This document shows positions 17,948 through 20,616 of a DNA stretch of 20,616 nt, in pieces. Each line of letters begins with the position of its first letter. Position 1 is the stretch's first letter. The notes beneath the pieces were generated by a model. It searched no databases. It saw only the letters and a list, made by a program, of their open reading frames with translations, and was not told the DNA's origin. The position numbers were made by a program, and so were the translations under genes. The DNA is taken from positions 1,156,299 through 1,176,914 of the forward strand of contig BFEA01000036.1 of NCBI GenBank assembly GCA_003427395.1, in the 5' to 3' direction. This stretch comes from Chara braunii. Its lineage: Eukaryota > Streptophyta > Charophyceae > Charales > Characeae.

Positions 17948-19248
17948 CTATGCATCTTCCTACTTCCTGCAGAAACTTCCTGTGGAAAATGCACTTGTAT
18001 TTTCTGGTTTCGACAATGCTGTGGCGAGACCCTAAGTCAAGGCCGAAGGCTTCGCTCCCTGCAGTGTGTATGAATTTGATGCATTTGTTTTTTTTTCTTT
18101 TTCTTTTTCAAAGACATGATACTCAGAAGCGATCGATTTCATTCACAAAGTGGCGATTACTTTCAGTTTACCGTTTATTTCATAAAGCAATCGATAACAC
18201 CGTGTTGATTGGGATTTCACTGCCACGTCGTAAACGCATGAGGTAAGTTGAGAATATGTAGGAGTTGGAGGAGGACTTCAGAAGCGAAATGTTTCGTGAA
18301 AGTTGTAGTATGGAAAAATAGAAAGAACAGAACAAGAAAACGGTGGCGCGAAAAAAGGAAAACAAGAGAGCAACAGAAAAAAAAAAAATAATAATAATGA
18401 ATGGGGGAGGGGGGAAGGAAGAGAGATGGAGACGCTCGTCTTCTTGCTGAAAATTGGGATCGAAATTGTCAATCGAATATCCATATCGAATATCCACCTC
18501 GGTGGTTATATTGGTCTCAATTTCCTCCTTCCCTTCCCTCCCTGCTCTCTCCCGGAGCATTGCCATTAACGGCCGCAAAAGGTAGGCTTCCTTTTCTCAA
18601 CTTCTCTTTCTTTCTCCTTCTCGAGCACAACGCACTCTCGTCATGAATGTATACAAGCCGAGCGCTCAAGGAATGTGATAAATTGCACGAGATATGACTT
18701 CCTAAGCCTTAACCCTTTTTTTTTTTTTTTTGCAGTTCTGACATGTTATCACTTCCATCATGAGCATGTACTCACACACGGATTTTCAGTAAACACATAC
18801 TCAAACTAGGGTTTTTCTGGATATATCTAATCCTGATTAGAGGTAGTCCTAACTCCATCTGACTGTATATACATCTAGTAGGCGACAAATAATGAGCGCT
18901 CTCTCTTTCCCTTTCTTTCTTACTGGCTATATTTTATCTACTCTGACTGTTCGTTTGATTGCAATTAATATACACTTTTCATTCCTTGATTTTTTTTCCT
19001 CCTCCACTTTTCGCACACACACACACACATGTACATATTGATTGATTGGTTGCTTGATTGATTGATTGCAGAAAAGTGATGTCTTTTTTTTATTTTTTTC
19101 TCTCTCATACACACACACGCAGAGATAGGGGGGGGAAAAAAAAATTGAAACTCTAGATTCTTTGTTATGTCTAGTATGACCTTGTTCATCATCAAGATGT
19201 TGGTATTCCAAAACTTTCGTACCGGGATTAAAGGACAATCCCAGGTAA
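17948..19248. other. Right flank, middle part, no confident gene
   Basis: Purine-rich (18290-18440), pyrimidine-rich (18890-18930) and GATT-repeat (about 19038-19070) simple sequence. One segment, 18114-18242, has an acceptor-like T-rich tract ending CAAAG, a donor ATGAG/GTAAGT and one fully open plus-strand frame, so it could be an exon. Other donor-like sites (18584 and 19242) and acceptor-like sites (about 18735, 19070) lack recognisable coding sequence between them. Confidence 0.4.
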
Positions 19249-19306
19249 TGTTTGTGTTCGGAGATTTGTTTTTTTCCTTTTTTTGTCGATATATTTGTGT
19301 GTTTGT
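19249..19306. repeat. Dispersed motif, copy 2
   Basis: Partner of the 14733-14790 motif in the same orientation. It starts immediately after a donor-like CCCAG/GTAATG, so it may lie in an intron. It differs from copy 1 by one extra T and a few substitutions. Confidence 0.8.
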
Positions 19307-19370
19307 AACAAGAAGAGAGAATTGGGCCGACGACAAAAATGACACTGGGCAGATGACACTAAGCAGAGAT

Positions 19371-19740
19371 CGATGGGGGAACTCTGGAAGAACATGGAGA
19401 GGAAGAGGAAGGAGAGGGAAAAGGGAGGAGGAAGAGTACACGACGAGACAAAGTGCGGAGAATCGTGGGAAGGAGAAGGAAGAGGAAGAGAAGAGAAAGG
19501 GAAGGAGAAAGAGGAGCGAGGAAAAAGGTGAGGAGAAAGAGGATTGAAAGGGCAAACAAGAGGGAAGGGAGAGGCGAAGCGGATAGATATAAAAAAAGAA
19601 TTGATCGAACAAGAAGGATAAGATGGAGAAGAGGACGAGACGGGAGCAAAGAGAAACAGGGGAGGGGAAAGAGAGAGGACGAAGAGACCGAAGTAAGGAA
19701 AGATGAAACAAAGAAGGGCAAGAGCAGAACAGGGGTAAGG
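19371..19740. repeat. Homopurine (GA-rich) tract
   Basis: About 370 bases in which the plus strand is overwhelmingly G and A with few pyrimidines. It is not a simple dinucleotide array. Long open frames on both strands here (Arg/Glu/Lys-rich on plus, Ser/Leu/Phe-rich on minus) follow from the composition, because such sequence contains few stop codons. I do not call them genes. Homopurine tracts of this kind can form triplex DNA. Confidence 0.85.
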
Positions 19741-19955
19741 AGACTGAGTAGACAACAACCGTGTACGGCGATCCTAAGGAGATGAAATAACAAAAGGTAT
19801 ACAGACTTTAGGCACAAGAATCAATGCATATCACTTACAATTGTCCCTGCTAAATCCGTATCTAACTTGGATTAAGAAGATCAAACAGAGGAAGAGAGGG
19901 AAACAGAGAAAAATAAGAAGATGATGATCCACATAATCATGTACGTGGGCGTAGA

Positions 19956-20106
19956 CAAATCCATAATATGAAACGATACCCAAAAAGAAGATTAGCATGG
20001 CTCGTATGCAACAATGACACGCATAAATCGAGCAAACTCATATAAAACAATACCAAGAAAAAAGAATAGCATGCCTCCTGTGCAAAATTGACACGCATAA
20101 ATCGAG
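19956..20106. repeat. 74-77 bp tandem duplication
   Basis: Copy 1 is 19956-20032 and copy 2 is 20033-20106. Both begin CAAA(T/C)-CATA and end with the identical GACACGCATAAATCGAG. A partial third copy (AAATCCATATCTAAACG) may follow to about 20125. Confidence 0.88.
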
Positions 20107-20525
20107 AGAAATCCATATCTAAACGCAGAATAAAAACCAGACAGATCGTGAAGAACACAATGGCCCGGAGGTTCCGACCATGGCCTTAAGATAGCGTAAG
20201 CCCAAAAGTTCGAATATGACCTCAAGAGTTGAGAGGTTCGCAAAACCCTATTGTTAGAAGTAGGTGCCTAAGGTTACTTGCGAATGATTTTTTTCTTTTT
20301 TTTTTCCAGCAAGTCAAAAATAGGAGCATATTTTAATTTATGCACACAAAGATTCACCCACCCTCTTTTTTGTACCTTCTCCTTCTATTCTCGCTTTCGA
20401 CTGCTCATTCAGCCCCCCTCCCTTCCATCGTGCCCCTTCAACAACGCGATCAGAGGACTATTGCTACAAGTTTTCGCGGAGAGCGAGTCTGACGGAGAGT
20501 GATGTACACCGTGACACACACACTC

Positions 20526-20527
<2 letters not shown>
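20107..20527. other. Right-end flank, nothing supported
   Basis: Ordinary mixed sequence with a T run at 20287-20306. No gene or RNA is recognised. Confidence 0.45.

Positions 20528-20616
<89 letters not shown>
20528..20616. repeat. (AG)n microsatellite at the right end of the window
   Basis: AG array reaching the last base of the window, matching the arrays at the left end. Its full length is unknown. Confidence 0.98.

Noticed and set aside
18965-19817. Long overlapping frames (up to about 248 codons) rich in Ser/Leu/Phe or Arg/Glu/Lys
   Set aside because: They arise from the homopurine and pyrimidine-rich tracts, which contain few stop codons. The frames overlap on both strands and have no domain signature.
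1-20616. CRISPR array, tRNA or rRNA genes
   Set aside because: No evenly spaced identical repeats with unique spacers, no cloverleaf with a GTTCRANNC arm, and no rRNA-like block were seen by eye. A covariance-model scan could still find a degenerate tRNA.

Overview
The window is eukaryotic DNA. It carries one large, AT-rich, decayed mobile element at about 2.07-14.6 kb, set in gene-poor, microsatellite-rich flanks. The eukaryotic call rests on the transposon family (a Helitron-like Rep-helicase gene), on GT-AG splice-like signals in the right flank, and on abundant simple repeats. No ribosomal, tRNA or conserved host gene is visible, so I cannot name the organism. The window begins and ends inside (AG)n arrays.

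Left flank (1-2067): (AG)n tracts, a GC-rich patch at about 190-480, a 25-base poly(T), and no supportable gene.

Element (about 2068-14610): every recognisable gene lies on the minus strand. In transcription order they are: (i) unknown gene X, right copy, 14316-13329; (ii) an AT-rich spacer; (iii) a Helitron RepHel gene of about 7.1 kb, 12520-5416; (iv) X again, as a diverged left copy, 5173-4171; (v) unknown gene Y, 3960-3319, in a GC-richer patch; (vi) unknown gene Z, 2754-2068. The RepHel gene runs from an N-terminal basic repeat region through Cys-rich zinc-finger-like motifs, a Rep domain with HxH and a two-tyrosine motif, and a Pif1-type helicase. It then continues in the same reading frame into a C-terminal Ulp1-like (peptidase C48) cysteine protease domain. 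All these genes are broken by nonsense codons. The RepHel gene needs four frame changes and has about 20 in-frame stops over about 2,370 codons, yet the signature catalytic residues of all three enzymatic domains are still legible.

The two X copies act as an internal control. Stop codons in one copy sit opposite Tyr, Arg or Leu codons in the other. The stops are therefore ordinary nonsense mutations and not a reassigned code.

Right flank (14611-20616): no confident gene. It holds a 35-bp minisatellite (16841-17131), a 168-bp tandem duplication (17612-17947), a 74-77 bp tandem duplication (19956-20106), two copies of a roughly 55-bp motif, a homopurine tract (19371-19740) and weak splice-signal-supported exon candidates.

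The most interesting items are the Rep-helicase-Ulp1 fusion, the paired X genes bracketing it, and the companion genes Y and Z of unknown function. Together they suggest a large, multi-gene Helitron-like element rather than a simple RepHel-only Helitron.
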